A stretch of DNA of 64,000 nucleotides, from the NCBI RefSeq assembly GCF_000308655.1, contig NZ_BAGC01000033.1, forward strand, positions 124,001 to 188,000. Reading direction: 5' to 3'. Under the pieces are notes generated by a model. That model had not been told where the DNA came from and made no database searches. It was given only the letters and a program-made list of their open reading frames with translations. Within the stretch, counting starts at the first letter, position 1. Every line of letters begins with the position of its first letter. Shown piece by piece: positions 27,370-35,913 of the stretch. A program made the position numbers and the translations under genes. The DNA is from Nocardia niigatensis NBRC 100131 (GTDB lineage: Bacteria; Actinomycetota; Actinomycetes; Mycobacteriales; Mycobacteriaceae).

Positions 27370-27395
27370 CGTCCTCCCCGGTGCCGGGGAGGACG
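27370..27395 (+). terminator. Terminator hairpin 1 after ureC
   Basis: CGTCCTCCCC and GGGGAGGACG form a perfect 10-bp stem with a 6-base loop GGTGCC, five bases after the ureC stop. Confidence 0.75.
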
Positions 27396-27410
27396 AACCT
27401 CGCACCGACG

Positions 27411-27439
27411 AACGCCAATGCCTGTCAGGCATTGGCGTT
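27411..27439 (+). terminator. Terminator hairpin 2 after ureC
   Basis: AACGCCAATGCC and GGCATTGGCGTT form a perfect 12-bp stem with a 5-base loop, followed by CTTTCGTT. This is the most classical intrinsic terminator in the window and separates ureABC from the aromatic operon. Confidence 0.85.
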
Positions 27440-27475
27440 CTTTCGTTGTGCGCGGCCAGCCCCGCCACACGTTTC

Positions 27476-27489
27476 TGATGTTTTCATCA
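27476..27489. promoter_or_regulatory. Operator candidate O1 of the aromatic operon
   Basis: TGATG-TTTT-CATCA is a perfect inverted repeat ending eight bases before a TTGACA-type -35 hexamer at 27498-27503. An identical-arm copy lies at 27521-27534, centres 45 bases apart. Confidence 0.6.
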
Positions 27490-27497
27490 TTTTCTCC

Positions 27498-27526
27498 TTG
27501 ACAGAGGAATCCGCCGTAACTGATGA
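27498..27526 (+). promoter_or_regulatory. Promoter candidate of the aromatic operon
   Basis: TTGACA at 27498-27503 followed after 17 bases by TGATGA (27521-27526), a plausible -10. O1 lies just upstream and O2 (27521-27534) overlaps the -10, so a bound regulator would occlude the promoter. Confidence 0.45.
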
Positions 27527-27534
27527 TTTCATCA
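27521..27534. promoter_or_regulatory. Operator candidate O2 of the aromatic operon
   Basis: TGATG-ATTT-CATCA has the same arms and spacer length as O1 and overlaps the proposed -10 region, 22 bases before the GTG start at 27556. Confidence 0.6.
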
Positions 27535-27555
27535 ACAACGGGTATGGAGGTGACT

Positions 27556-28419
27556 GTGACGAGCATCGGCGACGACGTGCTGACCGACCGGACGGTCCGG
27601 GTCGGCGGGCGTGAGCTCTACTTCGGCGAGACCGGATCGGGCCCCGCGGTGGTGATGCTGCACGGCGGCGGGCCGGGCGCGACCGGGGTGGCGAACTACG
27701 CACGCAATATCGAGGCGCTGGCCCGGCGGTTCCGGGTCATCGTGCCCGATATGCCCGGATATGGGCGGTCGGAGAAGTGGATCGACCAGTCGGATCCGTT
27801 CGGCTACCTCGGCCGGGCGATCGGCGGGCTGCTCGACGAACTCGGAATCGGCTCGGCCCATCTGATCGGCAATTCCTACGGTGGCGCGGCCGCCCTGCGG
27901 CTGGCCATGGACCGGCCCGAGAAGGTCGGGCGCATGGTGCTCATGGGACCGGGCGGCGTCGGCACGACCCGTGCGCTGCCGACCGACGGGCTGAACGCAC
28001 TGCTGGGGTACTACCAGGGCGAGGGACCCAGTCGCGAGAAGCTGCGCCGATTCATCCGGGACTACCTGGTCTTCGACGGCGGCCGGGTGCCCGACGAGCT
28101 CATCGAACTGCGCTACCAGGCCAGCATCGACCCCGACGTGATCGCCAACCCGCCGCTGCGCCGCCCCTCCGGACCGATGGCGCTGCGGACCATCTGGCGC
28201 ATGGATTTCACGCGAGACCCGCGGCTGCGCAAGCTCTCGCACCCCACGCTGGTGATCTGGGGCGCGAACGACAAGGTCAATCGTCCCGCCGGCGGCCGGA
28301 TGCTGGCCGAGGCGATGCCGAACTGCGACCTCTACCTGGCGGCGAACACCGGTCACTGGGTGCAGTGGGAGCGCGCCGACCTGTTCAACACCCTCGCCAC
28401 CGCATTCCTCGAAGGCTGA
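27556..28419 (+). CDS. Meta-cleavage product alpha/beta hydrolase (MhpC/BphD/HsaD type)
   Basis: This 287-residue alpha/beta hydrolase has oxyanion loop MLHGGGPGATG, nucleophile elbow GNSYGG (Ser), acid in WGANDKVNR and catalytic His in NTGHWVQWERADLFN. HGGGPGA and the C-C-hydrolase lid spacing are typical of enzymes that hydrolyse 2-hydroxy-6-oxo-hexadienoate ring-fission products to 2-hydroxypentadienoate and an acid. GTG at 27556 has GGAGG five bases upstream; an ATG at 27544 is an alternative. It is the first gene of the operon and is separated from the dioxygenase gene by two bases. Confidence 0.93.
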   Translation: MTSIGDDVLTDRTVRVGGRELYFGETGSGPAVVMLHGGGPGATGVANYARNIEALARRFRVIVPDMPGYGRSEKWIDQSDPFGYLGRAIGGLLDELGIGSAHLIGNSYGGAAALRLAMDRPEKVGRMVLMGPGGVGTTRALPTDGLNALLGYYQGEGPSREKLRRFIRDYLVFDGGRVPDELIELRYQASIDPDVIANPPLRRPSGPMALRTIWRMDFTRDPRLRKLSHPTLVIWGANDKVNRPAGGRMLAEAMPNCDLYLAANTGHWVQWERADLFNTLATAFLEG

Positions 28420-28421
28420 CC

Positions 28422-29447
28422 ATGAACGATTTCCGGCAACCCGCCACGGACGGCTCGGCATTCGGCGCGGTGCATCTGGGATACATTGCGGTGCAATCGA
28501 ACCGGCTGCCGGAGTGGCGCAGGTTCGGGGCGGAGGCCATCGGGCTGCACGTCGACGAGATCGACAGTGACACCGTCCGTTTCCGGCTGGACGAGCGCGC
28601 CTGCCGCTTCCTCGTCCGGCGCGGCCCCGCCGAGGACGTGACCGCCCTCGGCTGGCAGATCGACGACCACGAGACCTTCGACCGTATCCTCGCTCGCGTC
28701 ACCGATCGCGGCGTGCCGATCGCCGAGGGCACTCCGGACGACGCCGCGCTGCGCGGAGTGGAACGCCTGTGGCGGTTCGCCGGGCCGAAAGGCATTGCGC
28801 AGGAGATCTTCACGACCGCGGTGACCACTCCCGCGCCGCTGCGGATGCTCAGCTCCGGCTGGGTCACGGGCGAGGCCGGGCTCGGGCACGTGGCCATCGT
28901 GTCGCGCGAGCCGGAGGCCATGAGCTGCTACTACCGGACAGTCTTCGACTCCCGGCTCACCGACTTCATCGATGAGAACGTGTCCGGGCTGAAGATGAAG
29001 ATCCGTTTCCTGCGGGTCAACGAGCGCCACCACTCGATCGCCATCGCCAATATCCGCGGCCTCAAGATCGATCCGCTGCGCACGCGGGTGCAGCACATCA
29101 ATATTCAGTCCGCGACCCTCGACGACATGCTCGCCGCGTACCGCCGCGTGACCGAGATGGGTTTCCGCATGCAGTGGTCGGTCGGCCAGCACACCAATGA
29201 CCGTGAGCTGTCGTTCTACTGCGTGACCCCGTCCGGTTTCGAACTCGAGGTCGGCTGGAACCCGCTGGTCATCGGGCCGGAACTCGAATCCACCTGGGAG
29301 CCCGCGACCTACCGGGGCATCAGCATCTGGGGCCATTCGCCGGTGGGGGAGACCGTCCTCGGCAAATTCGCTCAATTCCGGCAGGCGCTGCGGACCGCCG
29401 CCACCCCCGAGATCACCGTCCCACAGCTGACCGGAGGCACGCGATGA
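28422..29447 (+). CDS. Type I extradiol ring-cleavage dioxygenase (BphC/HsaC-like)
   Basis: The 341-residue protein has the two-domain vicinal-oxygen-chelate fold. Residues 15-140 form the non-catalytic domain. The C-terminal domain carries the iron ligands GLGHVAIV (His), RVQHINIQ (His) and FELEVGWNP (Glu), plus RHHSIAIA near the active site. It opens a catechol-type ring next to the hydroxyl groups using Fe(II) and O2. The ring-fission product would feed the hydrolase encoded upstream. The stop overlaps the monooxygenase start by 4 bases. Confidence 0.92.
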   Translation: MNDFRQPATDGSAFGAVHLGYIAVQSNRLPEWRRFGAEAIGLHVDEIDSDTVRFRLDERACRFLVRRGPAEDVTALGWQIDDHETFDRILARVTDRGVPIAEGTPDDAALRGVERLWRFAGPKGIAQEIFTTAVTTPAPLRMLSSGWVTGEAGLGHVAIVSREPEAMSCYYRTVFDSRLTDFIDENVSGLKMKIRFLRVNERHHSIAIANIRGLKIDPLRTRVQHINIQSATLDDMLAAYRRVTEMGFRMQWSVGQHTNDRELSFYCVTPSGFELEVGWNPLVIGPELESTWEPATYRGISIWGHSPVGETVLGKFAQFRQALRTAATPEITVPQLTGGTR

Positions 29448-31177
29448 CGAGTACCGAATACGACGTCGTGGTCGTCGGCCTCGGACCCACCGGCCTCACC
29501 CTGGCGAACCTGCTCGGCCGGCGCGGAGTCAGCGTGCTCGTCCTCGAACGCGAACCCGAGTTCTACGGCATGGCCCGCGCTGTCTACACCGACGACGAAG
29601 GCATGCGGATATTCCAGACCGCCGGGGCCGCCGACGAACTCGCCGCCGACATGAATGTCGATTCGATCGTGCAGTGGGTGCGCGGTGACGGCCGGGTCCT
29701 CGCCCAGTTCCATCGCACCGACCGGCCGCTGGGCTGGCCGATCGCCAACTTCCTGTACCAGCCATATCTGGAGAACACCCTCGAACGCGCGCTGGACCGG
29801 TACCCGCACGTCACCGTGCGGCGCGGCCGCGAGGTCCTCGGCTTCGACCACGATGCCGACGGCGTCACCATCGAGCACGCGCACTGCCTCGGCACCGGAT
29901 ACGGCAAGAACCCGCCCGAGACCGACCCGCAGACCACCGAGGGCGTCCGCGCGAGATTCCTCGTCGGCTGCGACGGCGGCCGCAGCGTGGTGCGCACCGA
30001 ACTCGGTATCGACATGAGCGGCACCAGTTTTCCCGAACGCTGGCTGGTGGTGGACCTGAAGGCCCGCGACGGCGCGGACCCGTTCCGGCACCTGCCGTAC
30101 TTCGACTTCGTCTGCGACCCGGAACTGCCGATCGTGTCCTGTCCCCAGCCGGGCCGACACCATCGCTTCGAATTCATGCTCACCGGCAGCCAGACCAAAG
30201 AGGATATGGAGAGCCCGGAAACGGTGCGCCGCCACATCTCCCGCTTCGTCGACCCCGACCAGGTCGAGGTCCGGCGCAGACTTGTCTACACGTTCAACGC
30301 TGTGGTCGCGCACCACTGGCGCGACGGCCGCGTCCTGATCGCCGGCGACGCCGCCCACATGACACCGCAATTCATCGGCCAGGGCATGAACTCCGGCGTC
30401 CGCGACGCCGACAACCTCTCCTGGAAACTCACCGCCATCCTGAAACACGGTGCGGACCAGCGCATCCTGGACACCTACGAATCCGAACGCCGCCCCCACG
30501 CCAAGGCGATGATCGACCTCTCGGTCCTGAACAAGGAGCTCGTCTCCGTCGGCAACCCCATCCTCGCCGGCATCCGCGACCTCGCTCTGATGACCGTGAC
30601 CCGGGTACCGGGGCTCGGCGGCTGGATCCGCGCCGCGAAGATGAAGCCCTCCCCGCGCTACCGGCGCGGCACCTACCTGGGACTGCCGCGGCACGGGCTG
30701 CGCGGCATCGAAGGCACCCTGACTCCCCAGCCGGATGTCCGGACCGTCGACGGTCGCCACCTCCGCTTCGATGATGTTCTCGGCCTGGGCTTTTCGCTGC
30801 TCGGTATCGGCATCGACCCGCGCGCCGGGTTGAGCGGCGACGATCTCGCGGTTTTGCGGGCACTGGGCACCCGATTCGTCACCGTTCATGCTTCCGGAGG
30901 CAGGCCGCAGGGCCGCCCGGGCGACCCGGCGACGGCCGCCGATATCGCCGATATCGAAGACCACACGGGCACGCTCACGAGGTGGCTTGCCAAGGGCGGC
31001 GCTCGCAACGGCTGCGTGATTCTCCTGCGCCCCGACCGCTTCGTGTTCGGCGTCGGCCGGAACGGCCGCGCCGGGGAGTTGATCGGTGAGCTGCGCCGGC
31101 AGCTCTTCGCTCCGGGCTTCGAGTCATCCGAGGCGAATTCCCTGGTCGGTGCCGCGAGACGAGCGGAGGGCGCGTGA
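29444..31177 (+). CDS. FAD-dependent aromatic hydroxylase (MhpA-like)
   Basis: The 577-residue class A flavoprotein monooxygenase has the Rossmann motif VVVGLGPTGLTLANLLGRRG near residue 9, the middle DG motif LVGCDGGRSVVRTELG, the GD motif GDAAHMTPQFIGQGMNSGVRDA near 300, and a thioredoxin-like C-terminal domain (about 460-577) as in phenol and 3-(3-hydroxyphenyl)propionate hydroxylases. It likely uses NAD(P)H and O2 to ortho-hydroxylate a phenolic substrate to the catechol used by the dioxygenase. MhpA is the closest named type I recognise; the exact substrate is not determined. Confidence 0.9.
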   Translation: MTSTEYDVVVVGLGPTGLTLANLLGRRGVSVLVLEREPEFYGMARAVYTDDEGMRIFQTAGAADELAADMNVDSIVQWVRGDGRVLAQFHRTDRPLGWPIANFLYQPYLENTLERALDRYPHVTVRRGREVLGFDHDADGVTIEHAHCLGTGYGKNPPETDPQTTEGVRARFLVGCDGGRSVVRTELGIDMSGTSFPERWLVVDLKARDGADPFRHLPYFDFVCDPELPIVSCPQPGRHHRFEFMLTGSQTKEDMESPETVRRHISRFVDPDQVEVRRRLVYTFNAVVAHHWRDGRVLIAGDAAHMTPQFIGQGMNSGVRDADNLSWKLTAILKHGADQRILDTYESERRPHAKAMIDLSVLNKELVSVGNPILAGIRDLALMTVTRVPGLGGWIRAAKMKPSPRYRRGTYLGLPRHGLRGIEGTLTPQPDVRTVDGRHLRFDDVLGLGFSLLGIGIDPRAGLSGDDLAVLRALGTRFVTVHASGGRPQGRPGDPATAADIADIEDHTGTLTRWLAKGGARNGCVILLRPDRFVFGVGRNGRAGELIGELRRQLFAPGFESSEANSLVGAARRAEGA

Positions 31178-31992
31178 TGGGAGTGGACGTGATCGATTCG
31201 GCGCAGGTGCGGACGGCGGCCGAGCGGCTGGCTCGCGCCAGGAGTAGCGGTGTACCTGTGGAACCGGTGCGGGATCTCATCGGGGCCGATGATGTGGCGG
31301 TCGCGTATGCGGTGCAGCGCATCGGGGTTCGGGAGCGGCTATCGGCAGGCGCGCGGGTGGTGGGGCGGAAGATCGGGCTCACCTCGCCGGCGGTGCAGCG
31401 GCAACTCGGGGTGGATCGGCCCGATTTCGGGGTGCTGTTCGACGACATGGATGCCGGTGCGACGCCGATGTCACGGCGGCCCCCACTGCTGCAACCCAAG
31501 GTCGAGGCCGAGTTGGCGTTCGTGCTGGGCGCCGATCTCGAGGACGGGCGCCTCGATGCGGAGAGCGTGCGAGCAGCCGTCGATCACGCGGTCGCGGCGC
31601 TGGAGATCGTGGACAGCCGGATCACGAACTGGGACATCAGTTTCGCCGACACCGTCGCCGACAACGCGTCCAGCGGCTGGTTCGTCCTGGGGCGGGAACG
31701 GCTGCCGCTGAGCGGGTTCGAACCGCGCGCGATCACCATGCGGATGCTCGTCGACGACGAGATCGTCTCCACCGGAACGGGTTCCGACTGTCTCGGCGAC
31801 CCTCTCGCAGCGCTGGCCTGGCTGGCACAGACCGCCCGCGACGTGGGGGACCCGCTGCGCGCGGGGGAGACCGTGCTGTCCGGTGCGCTCGGGCCGATGG
31901 CCCCGCTGCGGCCCGGAGCACGGGTGCGATCCGAACTGTTCACCGGCGCGGGGCAACTCGGCGCCGTCGACTTCACCCTGGAGGACGCATGA
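31177..31992 (+). CDS. 2-keto-4-pentenoate hydratase (MhpD-like)
   Basis: The 271-residue protein belongs to the fumarylacetoacetase/hydratase superfamily: [75 protein letters not shown], then [13 protein letters not shown]. The acidic residues of KVEAE and EIVDSRI bind Mg2+ or Mn2+. It hydrates 2-hydroxypenta-2,4-dienoate to 4-hydroxy-2-oxovalerate. ATG at 31177 overlaps the monooxygenase stop; an in-frame GTG sits one codon earlier. It overlaps the next gene by 4 bases. Confidence 0.95.
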   Translation: MGVDVIDSAQVRTAAERLARARSSGVPVEPVRDLIGADDVAVAYAVQRIGVRERLSAGARVVGRKIGLTSPAVQRQLGVDRPDFGVLFDDMDAGATPMSRRPPLLQPKVEAELAFVLGADLEDGRLDAESVRAAVDHAVAALEIVDSRITNWDISFADTVADNASSGWFVLGRERLPLSGFEPRAITMRMLVDDEIVSTGTGSDCLGDPLAALAWLAQTARDVGDPLRAGETVLSGALGPMAPLRPGARVRSELFTGAGQLGAVDFTLEDA

Positions 31993-32951
31993 GCCGCACG
32001 AAGGTCGCGGTGATCGGATCGGGCAATATCGGGACCGATCTGATGATCAAGGTGCTGCGGTTGTCGCGGACGCTGGAGATGGCCGCCATGGTCGGCATCG
32101 ATCCGGGCTCCGACGGGCTGGCCCGCGCGGCCCGGCTCGGTGTGCCGATCACTGCGGACGGCGTGGACGGGCTGATCGCCATGCACCACTTCGGCGAGAT
32201 CGATATCGTCTTCGACGCCACGTCCGCCGGTGCGCACCAGGTCAATTCGGCCGCGCTCGCGCCCTACGGCAAGCGCCTGATCGATCTGACCCCCGCCGCG
32301 CTCGGGCCGTTCGTGGTTCCGGCGGTGAACCTGGGCGCACACCTCGGCGCGACCAATCTGAACATGGTGACCTGCGGCGGACAGGCCACGATTCCGATCG
32401 TCGCCGCCATCTCCCGTGTCACCGCCGTGCCCTACGCCGAGATCGTGGCCTCGATCGCGTCGAAATCCGCCGGTCCCGGGACCCGCGCGAACATCGACGA
32501 GTTCACCGAAACCACTTCCCGCGCCATCGAAGACGTCGGTGGCGCGGCGGCGGGGCGGGCCATCATCGTCCTCAATCCGGCGGAACCACCGCTCATCATG
32601 CGCGACACCGTGCTGGCGCTCATCGCGGATCCCGACTCCGAACACGAAGCGGCCGTACGGGAATCGATCACCGCCATGGTGGCCGAGGTCGCCGCCTACG
32701 TGCCCGGCTACCGCCTGAAGCAGGAGGTCCAGATCACGCCGCTGGCCCCCGACGCCGCGCTGCGCACCCTGACCGGGGACGCCCCCGTCACCCATCAGGT
32801 GTCGGTCTTCCTCGAGGTCGAGGGCGCGGCCCACTACCTGCCGGCCTACGCCGGCAACCTCGACATCATGACCTCGGCCGCCCTGCGGGTCGCCGAACAC
32901 CTTGCCGCGGCGCCGATTCCGGCCGCACCGACCTCGGAGCCCGTGCGATGA
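31989..32951 (+). CDS. Acetaldehyde dehydrogenase, acylating (MhpF/HsaG-like)
   Basis: The 320-residue enzyme has an NAD-binding [15 protein letters not shown] at residues 10-25, DATSAGAH, and catalytic Cys in [12 protein letters not shown] near residue 126, followed by [22 protein letters not shown]. It converts the acetaldehyde released by the aldolase to acetyl-CoA with NAD and CoA. In this family the enzyme forms a channelled complex with the aldolase encoded immediately downstream. Overlaps of 4 bases with both neighbours support a single translational unit. Confidence 0.96.
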   Translation: MSRTKVAVIGSGNIGTDLMIKVLRLSRTLEMAAMVGIDPGSDGLARAARLGVPITADGVDGLIAMHHFGEIDIVFDATSAGAHQVNSAALAPYGKRLIDLTPAALGPFVVPAVNLGAHLGATNLNMVTCGGQATIPIVAAISRVTAVPYAEIVASIASKSAGPGTRANIDEFTETTSRAIEDVGGAAAGRAIIVLNPAEPPLIMRDTVLALIADPDSEHEAAVRESITAMVAEVAAYVPGYRLKQEVQITPLAPDAALRTLTGDAPVTHQVSVFLEVEGAAHYLPAYAGNLDIMTSAALRVAEHLAAAPIPAAPTSEPVR

Positions 32952-33964
32952 CCAGCGTATTCCTGCAAGACGTGACCCTGCGCGACGGCATGCACGCGCT
33001 GCGGCACCGCCTTACGCCGCAGACCGTCGCCGCCGTCGCGGCGGCCCTGGACGCGGCCGGGGTCGATGCGGTGGAGGTCGCCCATGGTGACGGCCTGCAC
33101 GGCGGCAGTCTCACCTACGGGCCCGGCAGCCACACCGATCGGGAATGGCTCGAAGCCGCCGCGGGCGCGCTCACCACCGCCCGGCTGACCACACTGCTGC
33201 TCCCCGGCATCGGCACCATCGAGGACCTGCGTCGCGCCCACGACCTCGGGGTGCGGTCGGTGCGGGTGGCCACCCACTGCACCGAGGCCGACATCTCCGC
33301 CCAGCACATCGCGTGCGCGCGCGAGCTGGGCATGGATGTCTCGGGATTCCTCATGATGAGCCACATGAACAGCCCCGAGGGGCTGGCCGCCCAGGCTCGG
33401 CTCATGGAATCGTATGGCGCGCACTGCGTCTACGTCACCGACTCCGGCGGCCGCCTCACCATGGACGGCGTGCGCGACCGGGTGCGCGCCTACCGTGCGG
33501 TGCTCGGCGACGCCACCGAGATCGGCATCCACGCCCACCAGAACCTCTCCCTCGCGGTGGCCAACAGTGTCGTCGCGGTCGAGGAGGGCGTGACCCGGGT
33601 CGACGCCTCGCTGGCGGGTCTCGGTGCGGGAGCGGGCAATACGCCTCTCGAGGCTTTCGTGGCCGTCGCCGAGCTGTCCGGCTGGCAGCACGGCGCCGAC
33701 CTGGACGCCATCACCGATGCCGCCGACGACCTGATCCGCCCGTTGCTCGAGCGTCCGGTGCAGGTCGATCGCGAAACGCTCACCCTCGGCTACGCCGGCG
33801 TCTACTCCAGCTTCCTGCGGCACGCCGAGAACGTCTCCGCCACCTACGGCGTCGAGGTGCGGGCTCTGCTGGTCGAAGCCGGACGCCGCCGACTGGTCGG
33901 CGGTCAGGAGGACATGCTCGCCGACATCGCCCTCGATCTTGTTGCCGGGGAGGCGAATCGATGA
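32948..33964 (+). CDS. 4-hydroxy-2-oxovalerate aldolase (MhpE/HsaF-like)
   Basis: The 338-residue DRE-TIM metallolyase has [17 protein letters not shown] near the N-terminus (DxTLRDG), catalytic base region [13 protein letters not shown], metal ligands in [15 protein letters not shown] and the DmpG-like C-terminal communication domain ([24 protein letters not shown]). It cleaves 4-hydroxy-2-oxovalerate to pyruvate and acetaldehyde and passes the aldehyde to the partner dehydrogenase. It ends the operon two bases before the convergent TetR gene. Confidence 0.96.
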   Translation: MTSVFLQDVTLRDGMHALRHRLTPQTVAAVAAALDAAGVDAVEVAHGDGLHGGSLTYGPGSHTDREWLEAAAGALTTARLTTLLLPGIGTIEDLRRAHDLGVRSVRVATHCTEADISAQHIACARELGMDVSGFLMMSHMNSPEGLAAQARLMESYGAHCVYVTDSGGRLTMDGVRDRVRAYRAVLGDATEIGIHAHQNLSLAVANSVVAVEEGVTRVDASLAGLGAGAGNTPLEAFVAVAELSGWQHGADLDAITDAADDLIRPLLERPVQVDRETLTLGYAGVYSSFLRHAENVSATYGVEVRALLVEAGRRRLVGGQEDMLADIALDLVAGEANR

Positions 33965-33966
33965 GG

Positions 33967-34605
33967 TCAGAGCTCAGGCTGCGGCGGCAGCTCGCCGGTG
34001 GTCAGCTTCTCCGCCGCCCGCTTGGTCATCCCGAACATGCGCAGTACGTGGAAGGTCATCTCATCGGTGAGCGCGCCCGCATCGGCCTCCGGCCGCGCGT
34101 CGAGCATCTGCAGCAAGCCCAGCAGCGCGCCGCCCGCCGCCATCACCGCCATATCGGGATCCATGGGCTCGAACCGGCCCGCCTCCTGGGCGGCCTGGAT
34201 GTCGTGCCGGGCGCGCGGGGCCAGACCCTCGTCGCGCATCAGGATCGAGGTGCCGGAGTTGAGGATCACCCGGACCCCTTCGGGCAGTTGGCGTTGCAGC
34301 CGCCCGGTCATGCGGAAGCTGACCGCGAACACCTCGGCGGGATCCGTATAGCGCGCCACGATGTCGTCGCGCATCTCGCTGTAGATCGTCAGCACCGACC
34401 GGACGGCCTCGTCGAAAAGCTCTTCCTTGGAACCGAAGTGGTTGTAGAAGGACCCGAATCCCACATCGGCGGCCTCGGTGATCTCCTGGATGCTCACCGC
34501 GGAACGGCCCTCCGACAGGAACTTCCGCGCCGCGCCCAGCAGCGCGTTGCGGGTGCGCTCGCGACGGCGATCGGTGCGGGTGCGCACCTCGGGTGTTGCC
34601 GCCAT
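33967..34605 (-). CDS. TetR-family regulator
   Basis: The 212-residue TetR protein has the HTH at about 15-65 (RERTRNALLGAARKFLSEGRSAVSIQEITEAADVGFGSFYNHFGSKEELFDEAV) and a helical ligand-binding domain. ATG at 34605 has GAGGGAG at suitable spacing; earlier in-frame starts at 34617 and 34635 are possible. It lies between the aromatic operon (convergent) and the amidohydrolase (divergent), so it may control either, with a ring-cleavage intermediate as ligand. Dyads in the 34606-34696 gap are candidate sites for autoregulation. Confidence 0.9.
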   Translation of the reverse strand: MAATPEVRTRTDRRRERTRNALLGAARKFLSEGRSAVSIQEITEAADVGFGSFYNHFGSKEELFDEAVRSVLTIYSEMRDDIVARYTDPAEVFAVSFRMTGRLQRQLPEGVRVILNSGTSILMRDEGLAPRARHDIQAAQEAGRFEPMDPDMAVMAAGGALLGLLQMLDARPEADAGALTDEMTFHVLRMFGMTKRAAEKLTTGELPPQPEL

Positions 34606-34645
34606 TCGCTCCCTCATTCCCCTCGAAACCGCCACCAGAATCGTA

Positions 34646-34663
34646 TCTGACGAAAATATCAGA
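34646..34663. promoter_or_regulatory. Operator candidate between TetR and amidohydrolase genes
   Basis: TCTGA-CGAAAATA-TCAGA is an inverted repeat in the divergent intergenic region; its A/T spacer could include a -10 element. Confidence 0.4.
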
Positions 34664-34671
34664 GCCGATTT

Positions 34672-34683
34672 CGATCATGATCG
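34672..34683. promoter_or_regulatory. 12-bp palindrome before amidohydrolase start
   Basis: CGATCATGATCG is a perfect palindrome 14 bases before the amidohydrolase start, next to its Shine-Dalgarno sequence GGAAGG. Confidence 0.35.
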
Positions 34684-34696
34684 GAAGGCGAACCCC

Positions 34697-35848
34697 GTGA
34701 CAACGTCTCGGCCGGGATCCCGGACCACTTTCACTCGTCGCGGCGCGCTGAGCAGCGGCCTGGCCGGGCTCGCGGGCATGGCCGGTGCGACCGGCATCGC
34801 CTCCGGGGCGATGCCGGGCAGTCTCGGCGCACCGGTGCGGGCCCAGCAGCCCCCGCCCGGCGGGACCTACCGCATCGACCTGCACGCGCACTTCCTGCCA
34901 CCGGACTACCGCGCCGCACTGCTCGAGCACGGCCACCTGACCATCGGCGGCTACCCGACCCCGGACTGGTCGCCCGAACAGGCCATCGCGTTCATGGACT
35001 ACTACGGCATTCAGGCCCAGGCGCTTTCGGTCTCCGACCCGGGTGTGTCGTTCCTCGGCGGCAAGGAGGCCGCCGACATGGCCCGCTACTGCAATACGTA
35101 TGCGGCGGGCCTGTTCACCGCCGACCCGACCCGCTTCGGCGCCTTCGCCGTTCTGCCCATGCCCGACATCCCCGCCTCGATCGAGGAGGCGCTCTTCGCC
35201 CTCGACGAACTACACCTCGACGGCGTCATCCTGCTGTCCGCCTACAACGGCGTCTATCTGGGCGATCCGCGTTTCGAACCGCTCATGATCGCGTTGAACC
35301 AGCGCAACGCCTACGTCTTCGTGCACCCGGCCGCGATTCCGGACGATGCCAAACCCAGGCTGCCGCTGCCGGACTTCCTGGAGGAGTTCACCTTCGACAC
35401 CACCCGGGCGGCCACCATGATGATGGTCACCGGAATGACCCAGCGCTACCCGGGAATCCGATTCCAGCTCGCCCACGCCGGCGGCACCGTGCCGTTCCTG
35501 TCGTCGCGCCTCAGCGTCGCCTCCCAGGCGGTGCTGGGCCAGTTGTGGCCCGAGGACCTGCCGAAGCCCTCGATCCTGGACATGCGGAACCAGATCTCGC
35601 GCTTCTACTACGACACCGCGCTGAGTGGATCGGCCGCCGCCATGGCGAGTGTGCTCGCGGTGACCGCACGTGACCACATCGTCTTCGGATCGGACTGGCC
35701 CTTCAGCGCGCTCACCCTGCCGCAGACCGGTTCTCACGATCCGGCCCCCGGGCTCAGCGACCTCTTCGACGCCGACCAGCGCATGGAGATCGAGCACCGC
35801 AATCCACTGCGGCAACTGCCCCGGCTCGCCGCCGCGGTCGGCTCCTGA
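34697..35848 (+). CDS. Tat-exported amidohydrolase, ACMSD-like decarboxylase family
   Basis: The 383-residue protein starts at GTG with GGAAGG upstream. The N-terminus has a twin-arginine motif (TTFTRRGAL) then a hydrophobic Ala/Gly stretch (LSSGLAGLAGMAGATG) and a probable cleavage near PVRAQ. The mature part is an amidohydrolase_2 TIM barrel: DLHAHFLPP (HxH metal site), HPAAIPDD, QLAHAGGTVPFLSSR and GSDWPFSALTL with the metal-binding Asp. This family includes 2-amino-3-carboxymuconate-6-semialdehyde and gamma-resorcylate decarboxylases. Export is unusual for such enzymes. Location beside the aromatic operon suggests action on an aromatic acid or ring-cleavage product. Confidence 0.85.
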   Translation: MTTSRPGSRTTFTRRGALSSGLAGLAGMAGATGIASGAMPGSLGAPVRAQQPPPGGTYRIDLHAHFLPPDYRAALLEHGHLTIGGYPTPDWSPEQAIAFMDYYGIQAQALSVSDPGVSFLGGKEAADMARYCNTYAAGLFTADPTRFGAFAVLPMPDIPASIEEALFALDELHLDGVILLSAYNGVYLGDPRFEPLMIALNQRNAYVFVHPAAIPDDAKPRLPLPDFLEEFTFDTTRAATMMMVTGMTQRYPGIRFQLAHAGGTVPFLSSRLSVASQAVLGQLWPEDLPKPSILDMRNQISRFYYDTALSGSAAAMASVLAVTARDHIVFGSDWPFSALTLPQTGSHDPAPGLSDLFDADQRMEIEHRNPLRQLPRLAAAVGS

Positions 35849-35913
35849 GTGTGAAATCTCTCGGCGTGAGCGCAATGCTGGGAGTGCGCCGGAGGTGGTG
35901 GCAGACTGCGGGT

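Noticed and set aside
25301..27418. 705-codon frame antisense to ureC
   Set aside because: It mirrors ureC exactly in phase, is rich in Gly/His/Val/Asp and has no recognisable domain.
29372..30964. 530-codon frame antisense to the FAD monooxygenase
   Set aside because: It covers the hydroxylase gene on the other strand and has shadow composition.
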